Shown piece by piece: positions 41,739 through 53,049 of a stretch of 64,000 nt of DNA. The notes below the pieces were generated by a model. It was not told the origin of the DNA. It was given only the letters and a program-made list of their open reading frames with translations, and ran no database searches. Source of the DNA: Citrus sinensis (lineage: Eukaryota > Streptophyta > Magnoliopsida > Sapindales > Rutaceae); assembly GCF_022201045.2 (NCBI RefSeq), contig NC_068562.1, forward strand, positions 5,872,001 to 5,936,000. Reading direction: 5' to 3'. The position numbers were made by a program, and so were the translations under genes. Position 1 is the first letter of the stretch. The number at the start of each line of letters is the position of its first letter.

Positions 41739-44448
41739 ATGGCTTCTACGGTGATCCTCTCTCAAACAGCAACTCTTTCTTCTTCTTCTACTACTACTAC
41801 TGCCAAATTTTCTTCTTTAACTCATAATCCTATCTTTCACACCAATGCTCTCCGTTTTAAAAGTAACAAGAAACCACTGTCCTTATCTTTAACCAGAAAA
41901 GCACTTCGCGTGTCGGCTTCTTCACAGTCTCTTCAGGCCCTCATATTTGACTGCGATGGTGTGATTATTGAATCCGAGCACTTGCACCGCCAAGCTTACA
42001 ATGATGCTTTCTCTCACTTCAATGTCCGCTGCGACCCTTCTTCTCAGCAGTCTCTCAATTGGGACCCCGAGTTTTATGACGTGCTCCAGAATCAAATTGG
42101 GGGCGGTAAACCCAAAATGAGATGGTCTTGTTCCCGAGAAACTGCTACTACTTCAAATTTTTTGTTAAGTTTTTGAGCTTTTTGTTGATTGGTTTTTGGG
42201 AATTTTAAGGTACTTTAAAGAGCACGGGTGGCCATCTTCCACCATATTCGAGAATCCCCCAGTAACCGATGATGACCAAGCCAAGTTGATTGATCTAATT
42301 CAGGTTCAATCTTTTCATTATTTTCAAAAAAAAGGGGAAAATGCAGTGATATTAGTTAACTTTCGCTTAGCTGTTCTGTTGAGTTAACATAGGAAATGAA
42401 ACGGGTGGTGAATTTGTTTTAGAAGTTAGGGAGACCAAAAGCTCACCAAACTTGGAAGATAATAAATAATTGGGTCTATTTCAGTTACAATCTGAAATTT
42501 TTGTTTCTGAAAAACTTACGAAAATGCCATGATATCCGAGATTGTCTTTTGGTTCTTACCCTATGTGTTCTTACTTTTGGCAATAATTGATGCTGAATTT
42601 TTATTGCTGTGGAGTGATTTGTATGCACATCAAAACTTTATTGTAACTACGCCTGTATGGTTTTATAGGACTGGAAAACTGAACGGTACCAACAAATTAT
42701 CAAATCTGGAACTGTAAGTAGACTTTCACACTTGCAGTGACTTGCTTGTTCTTTCTAATTTTGTTATGTCTTCATTGAGTAAGGACTGGCCGGTGTCATT
42801 CTGAACAGGTGGAGCCTAGGCCAGGAGTTCTGAGATTGATGGATGAAGCCAAGGCTGCTGTAAGAAAAAAATTACTGTTACTATTAGTCGGTCATTAATA
42901 TGATGGTACAATAAAATTGCTCGTTACTCATGCATCTCTGTGTCCACAATTGAATTTTAATATTCTGAATCTGTCAATTAGTTTGACTAGATTTTATATC
43001 CATCTCTTTTCAATATGACTTCTTTCATTGGAAATGAATATTGGTAATTTACTAGCTTTTATTTTGTTTGCAGAAAGAGATTTAATTGTTTTTGCTTATT
43101 GTAGTGATTTTTTTTGTCCTACTTTGCTGTTGCAGGGGAAAAAAGTAGCTGTTTGCTCTGCAGCAACCAAAAGTTCAGTTATACTTTGTCTCGAAAACCT
43201 CATAGGAATGGTAAGTTCTTTTATGCCACTGCATGCATTCAGAAATACTTTTCTCTTGAACAATCTTTTTATTTATTAACTAAATATTCCTCCTTGTAGG
43301 AGCGGTTTGAAGGTCTCGACTGCTTCCTTGCAGGTTTGTGATGAATTTTGTTTTGTAAGATCACCTTCTATTATGATTTTACATGTCTAATTCATTTACT
43401 TACAATACAAATGATTTGTCCATATAATTTACTGGTTTCCTTCAGAGTTCAGACTGCCAATCTTATGTTCTGATGACAAATGGCACATTGATGCCTAACA
43501 GAGTGTGTGTGTGTGCGCACCAAGGTCGCTGATGCCTGTTTCATTTATTATGCTTTATCTAATTTTATTCATTATATTGTCTCTTCCACTAATTAAAATT
43601 GATACTTCAATTTTTATTTTATTCGCTTCTCTACTTGCAGGTGATGATGTAAAGCAAAAGAAGCCTGATCCATCAATTTATGTGACTGCTGCTAAGGTAG
43701 TTTTTACAATGACATGCACTGAAGCTTGATTATGCAAACAATAAAAATATGAAATACCATTTAGTATTTATTATGAACCGATCAGGAAATTTTTTATTCC
43801 CTGCAGAGGCTAGGTATATCGGAGAAGGACTGTTTGGTGGTAGAGGACAGTGTCATAGGGTTACAAGTAAGTCTTCTGTTTCTTATGAGTAATTAGCCAT
43901 GGAGGTCCACTTTTCGATTTAGTGTACGTCTTGCAGCGTATCATTTTGATTTTTGAAATCAATGATTTATACGCAATCAACTGAATGATCAGTCCTAACT
44001 TCACATTTTGGCCTACATTTTACCTCGTGTCAGTTTATTTGGTATTGCATGTTAAAACAAGTTCACTAACCATGTTCAAACTGTAAAGCAAAAGTTAATT
44101 TATCTTTGCAGGCAGCAACCAGAGCTGGGATGGCATGTGTGATCACTTACACGTCTTCAACAGCAGAGCAAGTGAGGATAATCGATCCTTGTTCAACTTA
44201 AACTAACAGACAGAAGGTTGCCTCCTGAGATAACCAGGTTTATGATTTATTTGATTCAGGATTTTAAAGATGCTATCGCTATCTACCCCGATTTAAGCAA
44301 CGTAAGGTACAGTGGGTGAATAATTTGCTAGTGGCTCATCTCAATTTTAGTTAATTTGTCCATAGATATCTATTAATATGCTTCTCATCATCTTTGCAGG
44401 TTGAAGGACTTGGAGTTATTGCTTCAAAATGTTGTTGCTGCCAGTTAG
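41739..44448 (+). CDS. plastid CbbY-like HAD-superfamily hydrolase (At4g39970-type)
   Basis: Eleven exons join in frame: 41739-42124, 42210-42303, 42669-42713, 42809-42859, 43136-43210, 43300-43333, 43641-43696, 43807-43866, 44112-44171, 44260-44306 and 44400-44448, about 318 residues. The Ser/Thr-rich first 60 residues look like a chloroplast transit peptide. HAD motifs follow in order: motif I FDCDGVIIES with two catalytic Asp, motif II VCSAATKSS, the Lys of motif III in KQKKPDPSIY, and motif IV VVEDSVIGLQAA. The cap-domain region GGGKPKMRWYFKEHGWP matches the plant CbbY branch. CbbY relatives dephosphorylate xylulose 1,5-bisphosphate, an inhibitor of Rubisco; the closest recalled homologue is Arabidopsis At4g39970, whose substrate I cannot assign with certainty. 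All catalytic motifs look intact. Confidence 0.95.
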
Positions 44449-44948
44449 GAAATTCCAGACCTCCTTAGAATCATTGATAAGAGCTTGTGTGGCTTTCGAA
44501 GGTATCATAGTGTTTTAGCATTGATTTTTGTGAAATTTATTTATACTTTTTGCCGAATTAAAAAAGAAAAGAAGAAAATGAAACCATATCTCTATATTCT
44601 TTGAAAGCAATTAATTGTCAAGTGCAAGTGCCAGAACTCGACGAATGTCAAATGATTTAACTGTAAGGTGTTCTAATATTGATCCTTGTCAGAATGTCAG
44701 TTCTGTCTGTCACTCCTCCAAGTCATTTTGATGGATTCAATTGCACCTATTTCGTATTTGCTTTTTCTGTTGTGAAAAGTACTAATTTCCCATCTTTACC
44801 TATGAAACCAGCAAAGGGGAATCATTTTGTAATGAAATTTAACACAATAAGACATTTTATAAACATGAAATATTATATATTGTCTAAATGCCGTAAAGAT
44901 TAGACAAAATATTAAAGAGCATTTTAGTTACACACACACAGAGCACAA

Positions 44949-45065
44949 CTATTGAACAAAATTTAAGAAATCGGAATCAGTAAAAACCATATTTGGGTAA
45001 AACCCAAGCATCCGCATCGCCCCAAATTCTGTATAGGTTCCGGAAGCGAGTCCTGCCAAATAAAC
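44949..45065 (-). pseudogene. orphan 3'-terminal coding exon on the minus strand
   Basis: Directly after a GTTGCAG acceptor (minus strand) a 39-codon frame runs to TAG. It includes LAGLASGTYTEFGAMRML and GFYPNMVFTDSDFLNFVQ. Composition and codon choice look coding, and the exon length is a multiple of three. No preceding exons are visible in the 400 bp upstream (45066-45470), after which a 1.34-kb solo LTR begins, so it is probably a gene fragment or the last exon of a disrupted gene. I do not recognise the protein. It is tail-to-tail with the HAD gene, 500 bp away. Confidence 0.45.
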
Positions 45066-45476
45066 CTGCAACAACTCAATTTACCAAATAATTAAATTTG
45101 TCAGCTCCAGTTTTCACCTTTCTATAAACATGAGAGCAACAAAACGTCATGCCATGAATTAATTGCAGACAGTTGTGCCACCTAGTACGAAATTGCCAAG
45201 ATGGCATAAAATTGGAATTAGTTGTACAAGAAACTTTAGCATCTGAGTCACTTGCTAGCCAAACTAAATTCCTACCCTGTGAGAAGTCAATTCAATGGCA
45301 AGAATGATAGCAAGTATATATTTCGGCAAGAGATTAGTTTTGAATTAGTTTTGAATATCCCAAGCCTTAGGCTTTGCAAACGTCCCTTGAAAGTACCATT
45401 ATAACCTCAAAATATTAGGATTTCTTTAGCTGTACCATCCGTATTGATCTTGATCCATGGAAATAGTGTTAGCCTA

Positions 45477-46818
45477 AAAGGCTATACATAATGTAATTTT
45501 GATGATAACAAACATGTGTCTTAAGTAAAAATAATAAATATTGTATTTCACATTTTCACTAGTTTTTGAAGGATAATATTTATGCAAGTGATCAAGTGAA
45601 ATCAAGATTGAAGACACTCAACGGACAATGGCGAAATCAAGAATAAAGTTTAGAGCTCAACGGATAAATTATTGCGACAAATTCTTGTAAAGCCGGTATG
45701 ATTTAATTGATGCATGATTTAGTATTTGAGAAGCTCAAGAGATTAATTTAATTAAATATTTTTATAAACTAAAAGGTTTTATTTTTATAAAGTAAAGTAT
45801 TTTGTGGATTTAAGTAATTTAGAATTAAATGCTAAGATTTGAAATCTTTGATTTTAAATAAGTATTAAATTTCAGAGTTGGACGTTTTTATAAATATTTT
45901 AAATGTTTTGGGCCATACTATAATTTCTAAATATTTTGGACTAAAGTGAAAATTTTTGAGAACTTTGAAAAGTTTTGAGCACTTTGAAAATTTTGGGTAT
46001 TATGTTAAAAAGGACCTTTGTGCGAAATAATAAAATATTTGGGGCCATATCATAATTTCAGAAAGTTTGGGAAAGACAATTATTTTTTGGAAGTTCTGAA
46101 ATTGGACTTATTTGAAAAAATTTATGACTTTTTGGGCCATAATATAATTATAGAAAGTTTTTGGCCAAAGTATAATTTTAATGAACAGTATTACTGTAGC
46201 AAATTCAAAAATAACGGTAATATTATTATTCCTGAGCGGCTAGCCGGATAATCAAGCGACTAACCGCTTGAGCGCTGGAATTTACCTATAACGGCTAGTT
46301 TTTAAGCTTTCACTATAAAAACTCAACTCAAACTTCATTTTAAGTAGTAATGCACGTAAATATAAGATCATACAACATATATTGAGCTTCCAAAATACAA
46401 ATCATCATTGATTGAATCATTGTTGAGCTATTAGTTGCATATCCACTCTTAAAGAGAGTTTTTGTTGTAATTTTCATTTCTTATCAAATTGTGAGTGTGT
46501 AAGTGTGGGAAACACTTGGGGTGAAGAGATTGGGGAGATAATCTCTTGGTTGTAAAGGTTCATTGACACCTTGGAAGTCAATTGTAAAAACTTGAAGCCT
46601 TGGGAGGTTTAGACATTGAAATCCTCGAGCTCGGTTGACTTGGAGGCGTGGACGTAGGCGGGGATTGCTGAATCACGTAAAAATCAGCGTGTTTGTTTTT
46701 CTCTTCCCTTGCTCTTTTATCTTTACGCTTGCTTGAATTTATTGTGCAAATCGTATTGCATTAATTTTAAAAACCCAATTCACCCCCCCCCCTCTTGGGT
46801 TGCGTTATTTGCATTTCA
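45477..46818 (+). mobile_element. solo LTR (1342 bp) with 5-bp target-site duplication
   Basis: The element starts TGTTAGCC at 45477 and ends GCATTTCA at 46818, with AATAG directly before (45472-45476) and after (46819-46823). It carries a TATA box, TATAAAA, at 46314-46320, and near its 3' end the phrase ACCCAATTCACC followed by a C run and CTCTTGGGTT, which I associate with plant Copia LTRs. No primer-binding site, internal domain or second LTR is found, so it is a solo LTR left by recombination. The U3 part contains degenerate repeats of TTTGGGCCATA-TATAATTT. Confidence 0.75.
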
Positions 46819-46823
46819 AATAG

Positions 46824-47900
46824 AGCACCTGATTAACATCCCATTTAAATTAGAATACAACTTTAATAATTTTAATAGCAATAAATAAAATTACAACTAT
46901 AATATTTATTGAAAATAGATTTATATTATGATTGTCCCCATCAAAGACTCCTACATGGGACTTCAAGTGTTGAAAACAATGTAAAATAGTTACATTATCA
47001 ATATAATTAAAAACATCCTTTTAAATGTACCGAAATAAGAGATCATTTAATTTGTTCTTAAAATATTTTAATAATAACAAAAATAATCACATAATGCAGC
47101 GCAAAGATCAAACATGAATAAAAGATCAATTAGAGTAATTAAAAATTAAATTTAGCTAGACTTACAATTTAAAGATTAATATTGAAAGACGAAATAATTG
47201 AAGGAAAATGCTTTTAATTCATAGGAACTGGGATGAAAGTCATGCATTGACGCCCACACACTGCTCTAATCAGCGACTCCACTACTGTGGTAACAAGCAA
47301 ACAAAAAATGCGTCTTTAATTCAAAGCACTAAAAAGAGATAAAAAAATTAAAAAAGCAAATGAATCTCTTTTTTTTAATCTTTTTTTTTTAATTTTAATT
47401 CTTATTTTCATTTATCTTTATTTAAATTTCATAAGATTATAATAATTAATCAAATTATTCAGAATTAGATATTTAACCTAAGGGCAACGAGGAATGTTTA
47501 AACTAAGGGCAACATAGAATCTTTCAAAGTTAAATAGAGCACCTATTCCAGCTGGCTACTTTCTTTAAATAATAAATAAATTATATTTTTTATAATAATA
47601 ATAATAAAAAATTCAAAAGCGAGACGTGCCCCAGCCGGTCCTATGCTGGTTCTGTTTATACAGCAAGTGGCTTGAAATGATACACTTGAGTTGTGATTAA
47701 GGAATGAGAATATTGTCAGAGCATAACTTATTACAAACCTTTCGTATAATAATAATTAAAGGTTTCTCATATATAAAACTCATTTCTCAAGCGCATTAAA
47801 CTAATAAACAGGATCCATGCACATTTATAAATTAGGGCCAAAAGAGTCATCACGATATCAATATTGTAATTAAACATAAATTATATAAATGAAACATAAC
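46824..47900. other. AT-rich interval between solo LTR and tandem array
   Basis: No gene is supported. A minus-strand open piece at 47214-47284 after a CCACAG acceptor reads VVESLIRAVCGRQ onward to a stop and is slightly GC-richer than its surroundings, but it is too short to call. The rest is AT-rich with T and A runs. Confidence 0.4.
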
Positions 47901-47919
47901 ATGTAAATTTAACATAAAA

Positions 47920-49060
47920 CCTATAAATCACCAATAACTGTAAAAATAAAACATAAAATAAGTAAATGAAACCTAGGACTTGTAAAAAGATGGTAGAATA
48001 TGTAAAATAACATAGAAATAGTAAATTGGTGTATTATTAGTAAACAAAATAAAAAGATTATGAATGTAATATAAAACTTGTAAATTAACATTAAGTGTAA
48101 ATTAAAACATAAATTATGTAAAAGAAATATAAGACTTATAAATAGAAAAACAAATAAGTTTAACAAAGGAGTGGTAAATTGATGTATTGTTGATAAACAA
48201 AATAAAATCTTGCAAATATAATATAAAGCAGGTAAATCAACATTAAATGTAAAATAAAACATTATTTCAGTAAATGAAACACGAGACTTGTAAATGGAAT
48301 ATAAAATAAGTAAATTAACATAGGAGGATAAATTGATATACTATTGGTAAATAAAACAAAAACTTACAAATTTAACATAAAATTTGTAAATCAATATTGA
48401 GGGTAAAATAAAAAATAAATTATGTAAATGAAATATAAGATTTGTAAATTAAAGGTAAAACAAGTAAATTAACACATGAGTAATAAATTAGTATATTATT
48501 GGTAAATAAAATAAAAACTTACAAATGTAACATTCAGTATAAAAAAAAACATAAATTATGTAAAATGAAACGCGGGACTTGTAGATAGAAGATAAAATAA
48601 GTAAATTGATACAAGAATGGTAAATTGTTGTATTACTGCTAAACAAAATAAAAACTTACAAATGTAACATAAAACTTGTAAATCAATATTAAGTATAAAA
48701 TAAAATATAAATTATGAAACATAAAATTTGTCAATAGAAGGTAAAACAAGTAATTTAACACAGTAATAGTAAATTGGTATGTTATTGATAAACAAAATAA
48801 AAACTTACAAATATAACGTAAAATTTATAAATCAACATTAAATGTAAAATAAAACTTATATTACGTAAATGAGGCGAAAGATTTATATATGGAAGATAAA
48901 ACAAGTGAATTAACGTAGGAGTGGTAAATTAGTTTATTTTTGGTAAACAAAACAAAAATTACAAATGTAATATAAAACTTATAAATCAATTTTAAGTGTA
49001 AAATAAAAAATAAATTATGTAAATGGAATATAAAACATAATTAATATAAGAGTTATTGAA
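47920..49060. repeat. diverged tandem array, seven units of about 150 bp
   Basis: A recurring block TAAACAAAATAAAAACTTAC starts at about 48041, 48194, 48348, 48503, 48640, 48789 and 48944, spacings of 153, 154, 155, 137, 149 and 155 bp. Between anchors each unit repeats the order GTAAATCAACATTAA, AAACATAAATTATGTAAATG, ACTTGTAAATAGAAG and AAGTAAATTAACA. The units are diverged by point changes and small indels. It is very AT-rich and not CRISPR-like, since the whole unit repeats without unique spacers. It is an old minisatellite or a local satellite remnant. Confidence 0.85.
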
Positions 49061-49992
49061 AAGAAACTTATAAATGTAAAATAAAAGCTCATTATAAGGA
49101 TAATTACCTTAAACATTTATTGATTTTATTTATAAATTGAGTAATGATAATTTTGGGTTTATATAATATATGTGATAATATAAGTGAAATTTTATTAAGA
49201 TAAACTTATTCTCAAAATTGAGTTTTGGAAAACGGTTCTTTTCATATTTTTCAAACTGTTTGTAAGATAAATTGACATTACTTCCTTCTAAACCTCAAAG
49301 GCTACCCAAAATTATGTTTAGATACAAGTAAGAAGTAAAGTTTAAAACTACATGAAATATGCATAAGACTGATAATTATACCTAATTTTATTACAACATA
49401 TTGTATGTCTAATAATACAAAATATATTTTATTTGCTCAATTAATTTATGTAGTAAACAAATAATAATATGATAGAAAATGAAAAAAAAGTTATAAATAT
49501 TCTAGTACGAATACAAAATTTATAATCAAACTAGTTCAATAAAACTTATTCCAATTTGTTTGAATACAATTTTTTTTTCAACTGACCAATAATTTTTTTT
49601 GTTAATTAAATTAAATGAATAAATTATTTTTTCTTTATAAATTTTATGTTGTTTTTATATGTATTTATTTTATTTATAATTTTAAAACAATAATTTACCT
49701 CTCCTATATTAATTTATTATTTTACCTCCTATTTATAATTAAGCAAATGTTATGTTAAATTTCATGTAACATACACACCTCACAACAACCACACAAATTA
49801 TGTGGGCCATAATTGACGTGGTTGTTGTGGAATTATAACTATTACTTTAACCCTCATTTGTTTTGCAAGTCTCATATGTACGGTTGATAGATAAATGTAA
49901 CTTACAGATCCACTGTAGCCAACACCTATTGCCTGCATTTGCACGGTTTTTCTCTCTCCTCAGGACACGTTTGCTGCTTCCCATTGGGTGTG

Positions 49993-50015
49993 TACGTTAC
50001 AGATTCTGTAACGTA
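49993..50015. repeat. perfect 23-bp palindrome, also partly repeated nearby
   Basis: Arms TACGTTACAGA and TCTGTAACGTA flank a single T. Its core TTACAGATTCTGTAA recurs at 50620-50634; degenerate or inverted forms occur near 49905, 51193 and 51540. It is likely a sub-terminal motif of a local MITE family. Confidence 0.6.
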
Positions 50016-50083
50016 GATTGGTCCCGGTTTCCAATTTAATGTTACTGAACTTTTTGTCGAGTTGTTTCCTTTGATTTTGGAAA

Positions 50084-50528
50084 GGGTTAATTTTGTCCTG
50101 CCCCCAAATGTTTCAACATTTTTCACCACGCACTCATATGTTTCGAAAATACTCACTCCACACCCAATTCCGTTAATTTGACCGTTATGTTTAACGGAGC
50201 TATTTGAAATTTAAGTAAATGTCCGAAATACCCCTTATCTTGAATTAGAGAAAAATAAAATGAGATAAAATATTAATTTAATAATTAATGTTTACATTAA
50301 AAAATTTTATTTAAAGGTAATTAATAATAATTCCATCAATTAAATTATCAAATAAATTTAATTTATCATCATCAAATAATTTTTAGGATATGAATTTCTA
50401 AATTTGTCCTTTGACCGTTAGGATAAACGGTCAAAATAACAGAATTGGGTGTGGAGTGAGTATTTTCGAAACATATGGGTGTGTGGCGAAAAATATTGAA
50501 ACATTTGGGGGCAGGACAAAATTAACCC
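50084..50528. mobile_element. Mutator-type MITE, copy 1
   Basis: A 445-bp element begins GGGTTAATTTTGTCCTGCCC and ends with its inverse. Terminal inverted repeats extend over about 100 bp with few mismatches (CCCAAATGTTTCAA, CACTCCACACCCAATTC and their complements). A perfect 9-bp target-site duplication TTTTGGAAA lies at 50075-50083 and 50529-50537. Long inverted repeats with 9-bp duplications are the Mutator superfamily signature. The AT-rich core has no coding capacity. Confidence 0.88.
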
Positions 50529-50679
50529 TTTTGGAAATAAATGCAGAAAGTCAAAGGGACACAAGTTGACAACTTGACACGCCTATAAATTCCTATCAAT
50601 AAATTAGGACCTGTCTACCTTACAGATTCTGTAACATACGCACCTAATGCATACACCTGTCCTGCATATGGAGAAAAAA

Positions 50680-51121
50680 GGGTTATTTCCACTCAGCCCC
50701 CAAATGTTTTGACATTTACCACCGCGCACCTAAATATTTCGACAATGCTCACTCCACACCCAATTCCGTTAATTTGACCGTTATGTTTAACGGAACTATT
50801 TGAAATTTAAGTAAATATCCGCAATACCCCTTATCTTAAATTAAAGAAGAATAAAATGAGATAAAATACTAATTTAATAATTAATATTTACATTAAAAAA
50901 TTATTTAAAGGTAATTAATAATAATCATATCAATTAAATTATCAAATAAATTTAATTTATCATCATCAAATAATATTTAGGGCGTGAACTTTCAAATTTA
51001 CCCTTTGACCGTTAGAATAAACAGTCAAAATAACAGATTTGAGTGTGGAGTAAACTTTATTGAAACATTTGAGATGCGGTGGAAAATATTGAAACATTTG
51101 GGGACAAGACTGAATTAACCC
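50680..51121. mobile_element. Mutator-type MITE, copy 2 of the same family
   Basis: This 442-bp element is alignable with copy 1 along its length in the same orientation, sharing CTCACTCCACACCCAATTCC, TTGACCGTTATGTTTAACGG and AAATTTAAGTAAAT. Its ends start GGGTTATTTCCA and close TGAATTAACCC. Flanking 9-mers are GAGAAAAAA (50671-50679) and GAGAAAAAG (51122-51130), 8 of 9 identical. It has diverged more from the palindromic terminal pattern than copy 1, and begins about 150 bp after copy 1 ends. Confidence 0.85.
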
Positions 51122-51166
51122 GAGAAAAAGCATGCAATTGTTTTTGTTTGGTAGCTAGCTAACCAA

Positions 51167-51228
51167 TCAGGAGCTGGCTAAGTGAGATCTGTATGTTACA
51201 GAATACGTAACTTAGCCAGCTCCCAATA
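51167..51228. repeat. small foldback with GGAGCTGGCTAAGT arms
   Basis: GGAGCTGGCTAAGT and its inverse ACTTAGCCAGCTCC lie about 30 bp apart around a partly palindromic GTTACAGAATACGTAAC. It resembles a stripped-down terminal inverted repeat and shares the TTACAGA motif with the palindrome at 49993. Confidence 0.5.
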
Positions 51229-51234
51229 AATTAA

Positions 51235-51458
51235 GGGTGCGTTTGGGATTGAGGTTGGGCAGCTGTAGCTTTTAAGCTATGTTGATATGATTTTTCACTT
51301 GTATAATATAAAATTTATTATATCTTTAATAATTTTATCAAAATTATTATTTAAAATTTATATTTATTATATATTATTAACTTTTGTTTCATAATTACAA
51401 CTTTTTTTTCACAATAACTGTAACTTAAAAATTACAGCACCTCAATCTCAAACGCACC
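51235..51458. mobile_element. MITE with GGTGCGTTTGGGATTGAGG ends
   Basis: The left end GGTGCGTTTGGGATTGAGG is matched by CCTCAATCTCAAACGCACC at the right, one mismatch apart. The length of about 224 bp and the end type GGTGCGTTTGG fit Tourist or related MITEs. I could not identify an exact target-site duplication. Confidence 0.7.
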
Positions 51459-51699
51459 ATGAGATGGACGGCCAGCTCTAACAGGACCCGGAAAATTCCA
51501 TGAGTCGAAATTAATTGTAGAAAGAGACTTGACTAGCTCACAGAATCTGTACCATAGACAGGTCCTGTAGAAAGGGTTAGTTTTAGGATCCAATATATCC
51601 CTTGTGGGCCCTATATACCTCTCTATATACTTCGCGTATCTTTCTGAACGTTGGCCTACGTTAGTTACATAATCTCCCCTAAGAGAAAAAAATTAATAA

Positions 51700-52520
51700 A
51701 GAAATTCTGTTCAAATTGCTACAAAAGTATTTCTTGAAATGGCATCCCCTGTAGCCTCTACAGGTACGAGACCTGTAGTACATGCCGAAGATTAAGAGGT
51801 TCAGGTGAAGATGGACAGCCCATCGGCTGTATATATTCTGTAATTCTTTATACTTGCAGGGCATTTTTTTACATAAATCTTTGTTTTCAGGGTAATCAGA
51901 CGGTCATTGCAAGTTTAATTTATTTACTCAGTTTGAGCGTTTTCAATTTACTTGTTCTTTATCTTTGCATTACAAGTTCAATTTATTTAGTCTGTGACAT
52001 GCTGAGAATTCATCAATGTTTCAGGTACTACTCGCGCCTTGGCCTGGGCAAGTCAAGCGGAGGTCCTTTGAAATTAAATAATGATATCGCTCTAGAAATT
52101 TGTGATTCTGCAAAACTTCCCAAGGCATCCGTAAATTACCGCCAATACATAACTCTACTTAGCCCCAAATTTGGGGACATTAGCCCACTAGGTACCATCG
52201 CTGTGCTCCGAAACCTTCTCCGCCGAATCGTTCGCGTACAACAATACAACGATATTATTTGTATTCGTTGAATTTCTTTAAAATGCGCATAAAAAATTCA
52301 TAGAATTACGTATTTAATTCGGAAATGTCGGCTTATGTAGATGAACCAAGTATCATTCAATTAACTCTGTACCTTGATGTGAGATCAAGAGTCATTCCAA
52401 AAAAAAATCAACCTATTTATGAACCATATATTTTATTAGAAGAAATGAAAGACATACGTGCACGAACCTCACAAAGTGACTTTTCTCAAGTGAAAATGGC
52501 AATGATTGATGAATAAGCCA
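51700..52520 (+). pseudogene. possible decayed coding fragments, unrecognised
   Basis: This block is less AT-rich than the island around it. A short frame MASPVASTGTRPVVHAED ends in TAA (ATG near 51738). From 52022 a plus-strand frame includes NNDIALEICDSAKLPKASV and SPLGTIAVLRNLLRR and stops at 52271. A separate frame from 52325 to 52516 includes DEPSIIQLTLYLDVRSRVIP and ARTSQSDFSQVKMAM. Amino-acid composition looks protein-like, but I recognise no family and cannot build a continuous gene. It could be a degraded gene, an element-borne fragment, or chance. Confidence 0.3.
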
Positions 52521-52613
52521 AAGAATAAATTGCACGTAGCTGAGTGAGCAATATTTTCTTCCATCTTATCCGTTACAAGTTTAGAATCTTTTGATCTCGA
52601 TACGTATGATGAG

Positions 52614-53049
52614 TAGAGGTGATAAAAATACCCGCCTAGTCCGGACCCGGATTATACCCGGGCGTTATGGGCCGAGTATTATTTGGTCCGGGTATGAAGC
52701 CGGGTCGGTCTTGGGCATCACTTCATAAATTCGGAACTCGGATTTTGTTAAAAAAATATTATAAAATATATATTATTTTAAATATTTATATTTATTTGAC
52801 TCATTTATTATACATATATAAAGTTTTAAACACTTAAAGTCTATATTTTCATGTCAAATTTTATTGAAATAAATTTAAAATTTATAAAATTACCAAAAAA
52901 TAAAAAATATATACATATATAATATTAAAAATATAAAATTCGGATACCCGGGTTAAAACCTGGCCCGAACCCAGACCCGAACCAGTTGCATCCGGGCAGG
53001 GTCCGGTCATTGCAATACCCAAACCCGGCCTGGGGTTTTGCCATCCCTA
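52614..53049. mobile_element. hAT-type MITE with 8-bp target-site duplication
   Basis: The element starts TAGAGGTGATAAAAATACCCG and ends TTTTGCCATCCCTA, whose inverse TAGGGATGGCAAAA matches the start imperfectly. A perfect 8-bp duplication ATGATGAG lies at 52606-52613 and 53050-53057. Sub-terminal regions are rich in CCCGG and CCGGG words (ACCCGGATTATACCCGGGCG, ACCCGGGTT), while the centre is AT-rich. There is no coding capacity. Size 436 bp. Confidence 0.88.

Noticed and set aside
47214-47284. Third orphan minus-strand exon (VVESLIRAVCGRQ onward)
   Set aside because: Only about 23 codons; chance is too likely without a database match.
47920-49060. CRISPR-like array
   Set aside because: The entire 150-bp unit repeats with divergence; there are no short identical repeats separated by unique spacers, and this is a plant nuclear sequence.
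49926-50156. Minus-strand 76-codon open frame
   Set aside because: It overlaps the left end of the Mutator-type MITE and its flank; no supporting exons or motifs.
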